DNA from: a virus | Virus record (IMG/VR): IMGVR_UViG_3300041809_002690 | Span: 1-27,729 of that record | DNA: 27,729 bases | Strand: one strand, 5' to 3' | In this document: positions 15,549 through 23,514 of the stretch, piece by piece | Position numbering within the stretch: position 1 is the first letter of the stretch | Layout: each line of letters begins with the position of its first letter | Program-made: the position numbers and the translations under genes | Notes under the pieces: generated by a model | Seen by the model: the letters and a program-made list of their open reading frames with translations, nothing else | Database searches by the model: none | What the model was told of the DNA's origin: nothing

Positions 15549-15572
15549 GCGGGGCCGTTTGACCGGCCCCGC
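15549..15572 (-). terminator. Strong hairpin just after the capsid gene
   Basis: GCGGGGCCG (15549-15557) and CGGCCCCGC (15564-15572) form a perfect 9-bp stem with a 6-base loop, about ten bases beyond the capsid stop codon. On the minus strand it is followed by TGC and seven A, not by T, so it is not a canonical Rho-independent terminator. It could stabilise the capsid mRNA end or reduce read-through into the following genes. Confidence 0.5.
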
Positions 15573-15582
15573 CACAAGGGGA

Positions 15583-16698
15583 TTAACTTTGGTTGATGCG
15601 GAGCATGGACAGTGTTGACGTCTGGTGGATGTCACGGCTCCAGTCCACCAGGTGACCGCGCCAGAGTTGGTTGGGCGCGATGTAGGTGCGCACGTTGCCA
15701 AGGAACCCGGTGGCTCCGACGGTGAACGACTTGAACGCGCTCGGATCATAGATCGTCGCGCCGGGCACGCTGTAATGGATCAGGCAGGTGCCCTGCATCA
15801 TGCGCGTTTTACTGGGCGTCTGGTTCAAGCGCGTCGTGTCATAGACCACGTTCGCAATCATGATGTCGCACGGGAAGATCAGCGCGGCGGAAAGCTGCTG
15901 CGTGGTGATGGCCCCGATGGTCGTGGCCGCACCGAAGATGGCGCGGGCCTTGACCTTGGGATTGTTCCGCAGCGCGTTCCAGGCGGTCAGGTCCATCGTG
16001 ATCTTCACATTCTGCGTGCTGCCGCAATTTTGTGAGAGTTGGAGCAGGGCGGCGTCAATCTGGTCAATCGGGTCCACGTCAGGATTGCTCCACTGGCCCA
16101 GACCGGCCGGTGCGCCGGCCCAGCCGGGATTCACGGCGTTGAGCACCGTGGTGGTCACGTCGAGCACATGCGAGAGCGCCACCTTGTTGATGAGCGCCTT
16201 GATCTTGCCCTGGTCGAGCAGGTTGCTTTCAACCTCGCCGCCGGCATTGCCGGCCGCCTGATCCTCCTCCTTGTCCACGCGCACCTCCAGCGCCTGGGGC
16301 TTGCAGGAGTAGTAATCGTCCGTCGCGTTGAAGGCGACGATCACCGGATCGCCACCGAGCGCGCGCGGAGTTTTTTCCGGCATGAAGGAGTTCTTGTCGT
16401 CGAACTTTTTGAACTGGCCGGCCGCGCCGGGGACCGGCGTGGTGGGGGCCAGACGTTCTGCCAGCGCCAGGACATCCTGGATGTCGTTCCACAGCCCCTG
16501 GGCGTAATTGGTGAGCTGGTAATTCAGTGTCGCACTGCCTAATGCCGAGATCAGACCCATCGCATACGGGTTTGGATTCAACATGTTGGCAAGGCCGGTA
16601 TACAGGATGCAGGCGATCAACAGGCTCACCGGCGAATAAATCGCCCACAAGGTGATGAGCGCCAGCCCAAGCACGAATCTTTTCGTTGAGAATTTCAT
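15583..16698 (-). CDS. Major capsid protein with hydrophobic N-terminal extension
   Basis: The product has 371 residues if started at the ATG at 16698 (MKFSTKRFVLGLALITLW). The body fits a HK97-fold major capsid protein: LNYQLTNYAQGLWNDIQDVL, DKEEDQAAGNAGGE, VKITMDLTAWNALRNNPKVK, and a C-terminal segment with QLWRGHLVDW. It lies right after the decoration gene, the standard order. About 35 residues at the N-terminus are strongly hydrophobic (LALITLWAIYSPVSLLIACI), then capsid-like sequence begins near Met39 (16584) or Met47 (16560). Codon use in the extension is GC-rich at third positions like the rest, so it appears to be translated. An A-rich leader precedes the start. A start at 16584 or 16560 would remove the extension. 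Confidence 0.85.
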   Translation of the reverse strand: MKFSTKRFVLGLALITLWAIYSPVSLLIACILYTGLANMLNPNPYAMGLISALGSATLNYQLTNYAQGLWNDIQDVLALAERLAPTTPVPGAAGQFKKFDDKNSFMPEKTPRALGGDPVIVAFNATDDYYSCKPQALEVRVDKEEDQAAGNAGGEVESNLLDQGKIKALINKVALSHVLDVTTTVLNAVNPGWAGAPAGLGQWSNPDVDPIDQIDAALLQLSQNCGSTQNVKITMDLTAWNALRNNPKVKARAIFGAATTIGAITTQQLSAALIFPCDIMIANVVYDTTRLNQTPSKTRMMQGTCLIHYSVPGATIYDPSAFKSFTVGATGFLGNVRTYIAPNQLWRGHLVDWSRDIHQTSTLSMLRINQS

Positions 16699-16742
16699 TT
16701 TTTTATTGGTTGAATTTTTAATTGTTGGTTTGACGATTTGGA

Positions 16743-17168
16743 TCAGAACGTTACATAGCCCGGATCGCACAAGACGGCCTCAAAGAGGTCGCCGGGGTTG
16801 GCCCCGTTCTTGTCCGTGCAGACGCCGACAACGACACGGGCACTGCCGGTGATGTTTTTGGTGACGGTGCCATCCGCCGCCTGCATGAGCTGGTCGCCAA
16901 AGGCGAGCGCGGCGGAGGCGGCGCTAAGCTGCACACGCACGGGGGCGGGCAGCGATGCCAGGATGCCGATGCTGTTGTCGTAGGTGGTGACACTTCCAGT
17001 GGTGCGCGTGCGCGCATCCAAGACGATGCCGACGGCCGGGACCGTGGCGGAAGCGCTGACGGAAGGAATCCCGGCAGCGAACGTAACGAGTTTGCCGATG
17101 GCGGCCGAAAGATCCGTGGTGGTGTCCGGATAAATCGGGTTGCCTTTGGCGTAAAGAGAACTGTTCAT
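16743..17168 (-). CDS. Capsid decoration protein, DUF2190-like
   Basis: The product has 141 residues. It is rich in Ala, Val and Thr in alternating strands, ending AASAALAFGDQLMQAADGTV, TKNITGSARVVVGVCTDKNG, then ANPGDLFEAVLCDPGYV. This pattern (Gly-Asp-X-Leu, then Ala-Asp-Gly, then repeated Val and Gly-Asp before the final strand) is usual for DUF2190-type cement proteins that sit on capsid surfaces. It lies between the protease/scaffold and the major capsid gene, as is usual. The leader has no clear ribosome binding site. Confidence 0.78.
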   Translation of the reverse strand: MNSSLYAKGNPIYPDTTTDLSAAIGKLVTFAAGIPSVSASATVPAVGIVLDARTRTTGSVTTYDNSIGILASLPAPVRVQLSAASAALAFGDQLMQAADGTVTKNITGSARVVVGVCTDKNGANPGDLFEAVLCDPGYVTF

Positions 17169-17203
17169 ATTGTTTTTGGTTGAGTTTTACTGGTGGTTTG
17201 GGT

Positions 17204-17704
17204 TCAGCTTTTCTTTGCGAGTTCGCCGGCCGCCTGTTTCCAGCAATCGTCGAACTTGCGTTGAGGCGCGGCGCCTTTCAGCTCGTTCGCACGGTTTTTA
17301 ATTTTGTCGGCCACGGTTTTTTCATCGTCGTCTTCGGTGCTGTTGGCAACGGCGGCGCCGTTCCCGCGATTCAGCACGCGGGTTTCCTTTTTTTCCGCGC
17401 CCGGCTTGTAGCCGAGGTCGGCCAGGAACGACATCCGGTCGGCGCGGTTCTTCAAGGGCGTCAGCGACGGCTTGAGCCGGTTGATGATCTTGGTGTCGGT
17501 GATTTTGCATTCGGCCAGAATGCCGTCCACCTGCTCGCCCAGGAGCGTTTGGTTCTCCGCCTCAAGTTCCGTCTTGCGGTTCTTGAGCGGGGTGACTTCG
17601 CCTTCCAGCTCGGTCACGCGATTTTGCAGCTTGGCAACTGCGGCATGAACGGATGTCTCATCCGCGTCAGCGGACAGTCCAAGCAATGAGCAGACTGTTT
17701 TCAT
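17204..17704 (-). CDS. Possible nested scaffold protein, internal start of the protease gene
   Basis: An in-frame ATG at 17704 lies just after a run of A with no Shine-Dalgarno site, like several true starts here. It begins MKTVCSLLGLSADADETSVH and covers the coiled-coil part, 166 residues. Mu Z and lambda Nu3 are made from such internal starts within the protease gene, so the arrangement is expected. It is inferred, not shown. Confidence 0.4.
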   Translation of the reverse strand: MKTVCSLLGLSADADETSVHAAVAKLQNRVTELEGEVTPLKNRKTELEAENQTLLGEQVDGILAECKITDTKIINRLKPSLTPLKNRADRMSFLADLGYKPGAEKKETRVLNRGNGAAVANSTEDDDEKTVADKIKNRANELKGAAPQRKFDDCWKQAAGELAKKS

Positions 17705-18268
17705 TTTTTTTATTTGATGGTTTTGTTGTTTGCTGTCCGTCGACGCGCCCGCGCCGGCGAAATTCGGGTCCCGGTTGGTGATGGGGACCAAAAGGTTTTT
17801 TCCGTTCGGATAATTCGTGAACCCGACCGTGTCGATTTTGAGGATGCGGATTTTGCCGCCGCCCAGTTTTTCGATGGCGCCCGGCATGGCTGGATCAGCG
17901 ACGAGGCTCGTCCACTTGAACCGCTTGTTTTTTATGGCCGGCGCCCCGACATCGGTCGGCTCATATTTCGTCGTCCAGATTCCCATGTCGTCCAGACCGA
18001 ATTCCTTTCCCCAGGCGAACGCCTGACTGCTTTTGTTTGAGTCGTAGATGAAATGCTCCTCGCCCATATACAGGCCGCCCTTCTGGGCGTGGCGGTTCCT
18101 CAAATCGGCGAGGATCGAATTCAACGACTTGTCGTCGAAGATTTGAGTGACGCCAGCCTCGTCGTTCACCAGCTCGCCGCGAGGGACAATGTGGATGCGT
18201 TTGGGCATTTCGTCCGCGCCGTATTCAATCGGCAGCGCCCGGTTCAGGATTAAAAGTTCTCGGCTCAT
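17204..18268 (-). CDS. Mu-I-like prohead protease with scaffold-like C-terminus
   Basis: The product has 354 residues. The first 165 match the Mu-type I protease pattern: KRIHIVPRGELVND, then GLYMGEEHFIYDSN (candidate active-site region), AFAWGKEFGLDDMGIWTTKY, FKWTSLVADP and ILKIDTVGFTNYPNGKN. A Pro/Asn/Ser linker leads to a coiled-coil C-terminal half (KLQNRVTELEGEVTPLKNRK and TELEAENQTLLGEQVDG). In Mu, I is a protease and its C-terminal part is made separately as a scaffold. The start overlaps the portal stop as ATGA. It would cleave scaffold and perhaps other head proteins during maturation. Confidence 0.85.
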   Translation of the reverse strand: MSRELLILNRALPIEYGADEMPKRIHIVPRGELVNDEAGVTQIFDDKSLNSILADLRNRHAQKGGLYMGEEHFIYDSNKSSQAFAWGKEFGLDDMGIWTTKYEPTDVGAPAIKNKRFKWTSLVADPAMPGAIEKLGGGKIRILKIDTVGFTNYPNGKNLLVPITNRDPNFAGAGASTDSKQQNHQIKKMKTVCSLLGLSADADETSVHAAVAKLQNRVTELEGEVTPLKNRKTELEAENQTLLGEQVDGILAECKITDTKIINRLKPSLTPLKNRADRMSFLADLGYKPGAEKKETRVLNRGNGAAVANSTEDDDEKTVADKIKNRANELKGAAPQRKFDDCWKQAAGELAKKS

Positions 18269-20664
18269 GGGTTGACAATCTCCTCGTCGGGGTTAAATTT
18301 GAACCAATCCGGCAAGCTGCCAGCAGCGGCCATAGCTTGTAGAACGCCAGCGGACGGCTGCTCGTCCGTGTTGGCTCCCTCCCGGTTTTCAAGCTTCCCG
18401 GAAAGCTGTTTTGGCGACAGGATGTGCATGTTGAAGGCGTAGCCGTCCTTGGTATCCACGAGCACCTGAAATGCCCGGCGCGCTTTATCATCCTGGTAAA
18501 TTTTTCCGTAACGGGTGCGTTGCTCGCCCTTTTCCTCAAAATCAGCCTTTACACCCGCGCCCACCGTGTCCTTGCCCCATTCCAAAAGCACCTTTCGGTC
18601 GTCGGAGATTTTCTTCTGCATTTCAGTTCCAAACCGGATTTTGACGCCCTCGGAATCGGTCACGACCTTTCCTTCGGAGAGTTCGCGGTTGGCATCGGCC
18701 ACGGAAATTCTCGGCGGCGCTTTTCCTTCGGGGATTTTTCCAGCGCCATCGCCCGGATGCCGGCCGCTGCCGGGACCGCCATTCAGAATTTTCCGCCAGC
18801 GGTTTGTCACCTTGTGGCCATTCATGCCGGCAACCACTGCCGCGCCGTTTATTTTTTCCAGCGCGCGCGCCGTCTCCGGATCGGCGGTGATGTCCCTGGT
18901 CAGCTCGTCCCAGTCGTCGAGCAGTGCCTGGAGTTTTTGTTTTCGCAGGTCGGGATCGGAAATGGTTTCAATCGCCGCGACGCGCTGGCGCAGCAGTTGC
19001 AGGTCGTCGGCCACGGCGGAGTAAAAGGTTTTAGCATCGCCCTCGGCGGCGGCGCGGTTGCGCACGGCCGCGCCGATCACGCCCTTGCTGATTTTCAAGT
19101 CGGCCTTGGCGGCCGCGCCGGCCAGCGGATCGTCAGGGTTGGGGGTATTGGAATTGCCACCGGGGGCGGCCGGGAGGCGTGTGAGTTTTAATCCGGTGCG
19201 GTCGCTGATTTCCGCCACGTCAGTTTGCAGCCCGATGCCCTCGCACTTCACGGCATTGTCCAGCACCTCGCTGACATCCTCCTCATCCTTGATGCTCAAG
19301 GCGAATTCGACGCAGACCGGTTCACCGGGAAACTCACCGGCCAGTTCGGGAATGTCAAAATCGCGCTGCAAGGTGTCATTGATGCGCACCGCCTTGGTGA
19401 CCGCGATTTTTTTCCAGGCGGCATCATGTTCTTCCGCGCCCCCCTTGCCGAGGCCGCCGTGGTCCGATTGCAGCATTGTCAGATGGCCGCCCGTGCCGGC
19501 CAGCACAAAGTCTTTTTCCTGCGCCCCGCAGTAAGCCTCGAACGGCTGGTTGCCCCGGACTCCGCTTGTCGGGAATTTTACATCCGACCCCGCCGGGAGC
19601 GCCCCGCTCACGCCTTGCGCCACCTTCTCGGCCGACGACTGGTAAACCAGCTCCTTGCCGGTGGGGATGTTCGGCGGCATGATGACGACCGAGTTTGGAA
19701 GCCCGAAAATCTCGATGAACGCGCCGTAATCCTTCCGGCCCATCAGCCAGTTCATGAACGCAATCAGCGCGATCTCGTAGAGTGGGGATTCGGATTCGCG
19801 GATGATAAAATCCGCGCGCGGCATCGCGTCGCTTCCAATCCGGTTATCTTCCCCCAGCGTGCCCTGGCAGGTGCCGAGGCCGATGCCAAATTGGGAGTTC
19901 GGGTTGTAATAAAAATCACCGTAAAACCCCTCGCGCACCCAGCACCACGGTTCGAGCCAGTAAAGCTCTTCCACCGCGCCGTCATTCTCCCCACCCTTAA
20001 AGCGGTGCTTTTGCAACACGGCATAACCACGGATGTCTGCCAGGGCGATCTGCGCCACGGAGGTTTTGAAATTTTTCAGGAGGTCATAGCGACCCTGCAA
20101 AAACTTGCGCTGCTTTTCCGCCATCTCCGGAGTGCCGCCTTCCGGCAGCTGTTCCTTGTCGCGCACCTTGCCATCCAGTTCCTCGATGTTGGAAAGCAGC
20201 TTCTCCACGAAACCCTTGAGCACCGGGAAACGTTTTTCCACCTTGCGCAGCGTCAGTTGGATTTCCGCGAATGCCCCGCGCTCCGCCTGCTCAAACAATG
20301 CCATCAAACGGGCCATCGTCAGCCCGCGCAGCGGATTGTAATTATCGCGCCAGAAATTGGAGCGCCGGACCATTTCCTCGGTTGTCAGTCCGCCACCAGG
20401 CGGCCCGGCTGTTGTTGGCTTGTTCAGACCAACGGGAGCGCCCTCGCTTCCAGCCAGAAAAGAAGCCGCTTCCATTGGATCGGTTTGCCGCTTGGCCGGC
20501 GTCTTCCGGTTTTTGATGGCGGTCGCGCCGTGATATGACGCTTTGACCGCGTGCGCAGTTGCCATTAGCTGGCCATTAGCTGCCGCGCTGCGCGTTTTTT
20601 GCCCCCCCGGTCGGCTCACAGGCGCGGATGCCGGGTTTTGGCGCGATTTAAGGCTCGTTTTCAT
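18265..20664 (-). CDS. Portal protein, DUF935/Mu gp29-like, with extra C-terminal domain
   Basis: The product has 799 residues, longer than the usual 450-550 for DUF935 portals. Near residue 100 is FWRDNYNPLRGLTMARLMAL and FEQAERGAFAEIQ, the family signature. ELYWLEPWCWVREGFYGDFY and ALIAFMNWLMGRKDYGAFIE follow, with a middle region to about 540. Residues about 628-636 read NGGPGSGRHP, a motif often placed at the start of modules fused to phage head proteins. The last 150 residues (GKVVTDSEGVKIRFGTEMQK, TRYGKIYQDDKARRAF, AFNMHILSPKQ) look like a small alpha/beta domain, possibly a BECR-type nuclease or another protein carried in the head. Its start overlaps the large terminase stop by one base (TGATG). 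Confidence 0.85.
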   Translation of the reverse strand: MKTSLKSRQNPASAPVSRPGGQKTRSAAANGQLMATAHAVKASYHGATAIKNRKTPAKRQTDPMEAASFLAGSEGAPVGLNKPTTAGPPGGGLTTEEMVRRSNFWRDNYNPLRGLTMARLMALFEQAERGAFAEIQLTLRKVEKRFPVLKGFVEKLLSNIEELDGKVRDKEQLPEGGTPEMAEKQRKFLQGRYDLLKNFKTSVAQIALADIRGYAVLQKHRFKGGENDGAVEELYWLEPWCWVREGFYGDFYYNPNSQFGIGLGTCQGTLGEDNRIGSDAMPRADFIIRESESPLYEIALIAFMNWLMGRKDYGAFIEIFGLPNSVVIMPPNIPTGKELVYQSSAEKVAQGVSGALPAGSDVKFPTSGVRGNQPFEAYCGAQEKDFVLAGTGGHLTMLQSDHGGLGKGGAEEHDAAWKKIAVTKAVRINDTLQRDFDIPELAGEFPGEPVCVEFALSIKDEEDVSEVLDNAVKCEGIGLQTDVAEISDRTGLKLTRLPAAPGGNSNTPNPDDPLAGAAAKADLKISKGVIGAAVRNRAAAEGDAKTFYSAVADDLQLLRQRVAAIETISDPDLRKQKLQALLDDWDELTRDITADPETARALEKINGAAVVAGMNGHKVTNRWRKILNGGPGSGRHPGDGAGKIPEGKAPPRISVADANRELSEGKVVTDSEGVKIRFGTEMQKKISDDRKVLLEWGKDTVGAGVKADFEEKGEQRTRYGKIYQDDKARRAFQVLVDTKDGYAFNMHILSPKQLSGKLENREGANTDEQPSAGVLQAMAAAGSLPDWFKFNPDEEIVNP

Positions 20665-22685
20665 CAGCCTAAAACCTCCCTCTTGCTGCGGTCCGCCAGG
20701 ACGCGGCTCGACCGGGTGTTTTCAAAAACAAAAATTCGGCCCGCTGTCGTTTGCGGCAGAGATGATTGCGTGACCGCCAACCGCGCATAAACTTTTGCCA
20801 GGCCGAGGTGATTCTCCACGCCGTCAATCCAATCTTCTTCGCCCGTCTTCACGTCGCGTTCCTTGCGCAAATTGAGCAGGTGACCTTCAAGCACCGCCTG
20901 GCTCGCGCCGGCGCCGATGAATGTCTGCGGCAATCTGGCGCGCGGCGAAGTGCGAATTGTTTTTCCGCCAATGCCGTCCACCATTTCAATCACGCCTTCC
21001 CCAGGTGTGAGGAAATCATTGACCGCCGTCTGGATGCTCTCCGCCCGGTTGCATTTGATGAGCGGGTAAATTTTCCCTGACTGCGTGATGCCGATGGTTT
21101 GCTGGATGCCCCTGGCCTCCGTGGCAGTGAACAGGATCGCGCACGCACGGATGCCATGCCAGCGCCCCTGATTGCCGTCCCAGGTCACGCCGTTGCCGAT
21201 GTTGCCAAGATATGCCTTGAGCAATTCGTTTGGCGGCATGACCGGCGGCGCGTAATTCTCCAAACCGTTCATCGCGAGCACGGTGCGCTTCGTCAAATCC
21301 GGTTCACCTCCCTGATCAATGAAAACGCACGCGATGTTCAATTGCTGTGCCAGCGCGGCGAGTCGCGCCGGGGCGTTCTCGCTGGCAATCAATTCCGCCC
21401 AGACCAGGCGGCTTGTGAATGCGTCGGGAACTTCATCCACCCATACCCAGCAGCGCGGGCCGGGGTCCATGCCGGCAAAGCGCGGGGCCATGCCGGCGGA
21501 AAGTGACATCGCATAATTGTCGCGCGCGCGGTCCAAAACCTGTTGCGTGATGGGCTGGGCCGCGCCCGCGTTCGGTATCGCCACGCGGTCACAATAAAAC
21601 GCCACCATCGCGTCACCGCTCGGATCGGCCATTGCCGCAAACCAGCTCCCCACGATTTCCTGCATCGAAATCGCGCTGATGTTAAACTGCGAAACACGGA
21701 TGGAAAATTGCGCCTGACGAATCTTGTCCGGATTTTTTGCAACGTAACGGCCGCCATCCCGGTCCAGTTCCGCGCCACATTCCGGGCACGCGCAATAATA
21801 GTATGCGTCCCGGTCGTGGCCGGCCTCGGCCGTCAGTTGCGGGTCGGTCTTTGCCGGCTTGCCGTCCACGGCGCAGCGGATGATGCGCGGAAAATTTTCC
21901 TCAAGGTTCCAGGACGATTTGCAGTCCGGGCATTCATACACCTTGGTGAAGCAGCAGCCCGATTCCACGCGCGCATTCTGGCCCGCGCCGGCCACACGCT
22001 GTGTCCCGATCTCGAACCGCAGATGCAGCGGGCTGGCCGTCATGCGCCCGTCCACGTAGCCGATGTTCTTGCGCGGTATGTCGTCCACCTCGTCCAGCGC
22101 CGCCGCGTCCAGCGAAATCGTCGTGGGTGGTTTCTGCATGCCGCAGAAGTAGCCGAACGCCTTGCGATTGCCATCGCTGGCCTGGTAGGAGTTTTTCCGG
22201 TTCACCGTCTTGCCACTGGCGTTCTCGGCCTTGCCCACCTGAATCATTCCAGCCATCCACGGTTGCTGGTCAATCACGTCCGGCCGGAACTTCGTGTCCA
22301 CGATCTTGGCGAGCAGTTCCTGATCGGGCGTGTAGTAGCCGAAATTGACAAACTCAATGAACGTGGCGAACGCCTGGAAGTTCAACACCAGCACCGTCTT
22401 GCCCCATTGTGCGCCGCCGCCAACGGTGAGCGTCGCGCCCTTGAGCGCGCCCGGCTTGAACGTGACGCCCTCGATGACAACCGTTTTTCCATTCAGCGTG
22501 TTGTCCAGGATCGCGTCAATGATGCTGACGATGAACCGCAGCGGCTCGCGGCCCTCGAAACTGAATTTACCGTAGTTGCCCTGGCGCAGCGGCACTCGCG
22601 CGCACGTCGCGAGATAATCGGCGAACGACTTCACGTCCGGCATCGGCGACTTTTTTACCCGCTTCAATTGTGCGATGGCGCTCAA
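20664..22685 (-). CDS. Large terminase subunit, GpA family
   Basis: The product has 673 residues if started at TTG 22685. Residues 89-97 are GGGAQWGKT, the deviant Walker A of GpA-type terminases. LDEVDDIP near residue 200 is Walker B. A zinc-finger pair follows (CPDCKSSW and CPECGAEL, about residues 250 and 300). A nuclease-like part begins FAGMDPGPRCWVWVDEVP, with CVFIDQGGEPDLTKRT later. The N-terminus SFADYLATCARVPLRQGNYG fits the family. I prefer the TTG because it overlaps the small-terminase stop (TTGA) and is preceded by GGAGGAG at 8 bases; the ATG at 22643 (MPDVKSFADY) is the alternative. About 190 residues of the longer open frame are shadow of the small terminase gene. Confidence 0.9.
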   Translation of the reverse strand: MSAIAQLKRVKKSPMPDVKSFADYLATCARVPLRQGNYGKFSFEGREPLRFIVSIIDAILDNTLNGKTVVIEGVTFKPGALKGATLTVGGGAQWGKTVLVLNFQAFATFIEFVNFGYYTPDQELLAKIVDTKFRPDVIDQQPWMAGMIQVGKAENASGKTVNRKNSYQASDGNRKAFGYFCGMQKPPTTISLDAAALDEVDDIPRKNIGYVDGRMTASPLHLRFEIGTQRVAGAGQNARVESGCCFTKVYECPDCKSSWNLEENFPRIIRCAVDGKPAKTDPQLTAEAGHDRDAYYYCACPECGAELDRDGGRYVAKNPDKIRQAQFSIRVSQFNISAISMQEIVGSWFAAMADPSGDAMVAFYCDRVAIPNAGAAQPITQQVLDRARDNYAMSLSAGMAPRFAGMDPGPRCWVWVDEVPDAFTSRLVWAELIASENAPARLAALAQQLNIACVFIDQGGEPDLTKRTVLAMNGLENYAPPVMPPNELLKAYLGNIGNGVTWDGNQGRWHGIRACAILFTATEARGIQQTIGITQSGKIYPLIKCNRAESIQTAVNDFLTPGEGVIEMVDGIGGKTIRTSPRARLPQTFIGAGASQAVLEGHLLNLRKERDVKTGEEDWIDGVENHLGLAKVYARLAVTQSSLPQTTAGRIFVFENTRSSRVLADRSKREVLG

Positions 22686-23260
22686 ATCTTTTTCTCCTCC
22701 GCGTTGGTCGCGGCATTGATCGCTTCCACCGCCGCCTTGACCTTCGGGTTGTTCCCAGCCTCGGCGAGGATCGCGTCGAGGCCCGCCTGGATTTTGCTCT
22801 TCAACCCCTCCTTGAATTTCTCCTGGTCGAACCTCAACGACTCCACCTTCACATCCGCCGCAATTGTCTTGAGTCCCAGCTTCGAGTCGCCCGTCGCCCG
22901 CGCCCGGTTGTAAAACCGCCGCAGCAAATCCTCGCGCACCCGCTCCTTCGTCCAGTCCGGATGCTCCGCCAGGATGCGCCGCTCCTCCTCGTCCGCCTGC
23001 TCCGCCTCCTCGTCCATCGCATCCTGCTGGTCCAGCCATGACCGGAACTTCGTCAGCGCGGGATCCGACCCCAGGTTGATTTTCAGCTTGGAAAATATCT
23101 CCTTGCGAATGGCCGACTGCGCATCCGACGACGCAAAGCGCCCCCGCCAGAATTCGCGCGCATCCCCGGACAGCGAATCGCGCCAGAGGATTTTTAAGCG
23201 CGTGAGTTCCGGCACTTTTTCGCCGGCCTTCACCCCGCGAGGTTTTTGATTTGCGCTCAT
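22682..23260 (-). CDS. Small terminase subunit, DUF3486-like
   Basis: The product has 192 residues, almost all helical and strongly charged. The N-terminal part (FSKLKINLGSDPALTKFRSW) looks like a winged-helix DNA-binding element, followed by a coiled-coil (MDEEAEQADEEERRILAEHP) and a basic segment (KERVREDLLRRFYNRAR). Mu-type small terminases (gp27, DUF3486) have this size and order. It lies just before the large terminase, with a TTGA junction, and overlaps the winged-helix gene upstream as ATGA. Function is inferred from context and general form. Confidence 0.72.
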   Translation of the reverse strand: MSANQKPRGVKAGEKVPELTRLKILWRDSLSGDAREFWRGRFASSDAQSAIRKEIFSKLKINLGSDPALTKFRSWLDQQDAMDEEAEQADEEERRILAEHPDWTKERVREDLLRRFYNRARATGDSKLGLKTIAADVKVESLRFDQEKFKEGLKSKIQAGLDAILAEAGNNPKVKAAVEAINAATNAEEKKI

Positions 23261-23514
23261 TCATTCATCAGCTCCAGCCGGGCGGCCTCGCCACGGTCAT
23301 TGATGTTCCACTTCTTTTTGCCGAACGTGCCGGCCACGCCGGTGATCCATTTGCGCGTGTCGCACAGCGCCAGCGCCGCCGCCAGTTCCGCCACGCTGCA
23401 AAATCCCGTCCCGCCGATTTCCGCGTGGATCTGGATTTCCGTGAGCTGCATCCCGTCGGCGTCATGCAGAACGCCAAGCACGGCCTTCACAATTTTGATT
23501 TCGCGCGATGTCAT
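23257..23514 (-). CDS. Small winged-helix protein (Mu gp26-like position)
   Basis: The product has 85 residues: MTSREIKIVKAVLGVLHDAD, then a helix-turn-helix like segment (MQLTEIQIHAEIG, VAELAAALALCDTRKWI) and a possible wing (FGKKKWNINDRGEAA). It fits a winged-helix fold. In Mu-like phages a similar small protein lies between the DUF2730 membrane protein and the small terminase. Both junctions are ATGA overlaps. Its role is not known, but placement implies packaging or late control. Confidence 0.65.
   Translation of the reverse strand: MTSREIKIVKAVLGVLHDADGMQLTEIQIHAEIGGTGFCSVAELAAALALCDTRKWITGVAGTFGKKKWNINDRGEAARLELMNE

Noticed and set aside
19225-20538. A 437-codon plus-strand frame opposite the portal gene
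   Set aside because: The composition is atypical (His/Arg/Leu-rich), no motif is seen, and it is fully antisense to the DUF935 portal.
21543-22913. A 456-codon plus-strand frame opposite the large terminase gene
   Set aside because: It is an antisense shadow of a gene with clear Walker and zinc motifs; no independent support.
22686-23264. N-terminal 190 residues of the longest large-terminase frame
   Set aside because: The stretch is Gly/Arg-rich and overlaps the helical small terminase gene in another frame; the true start lies after it.
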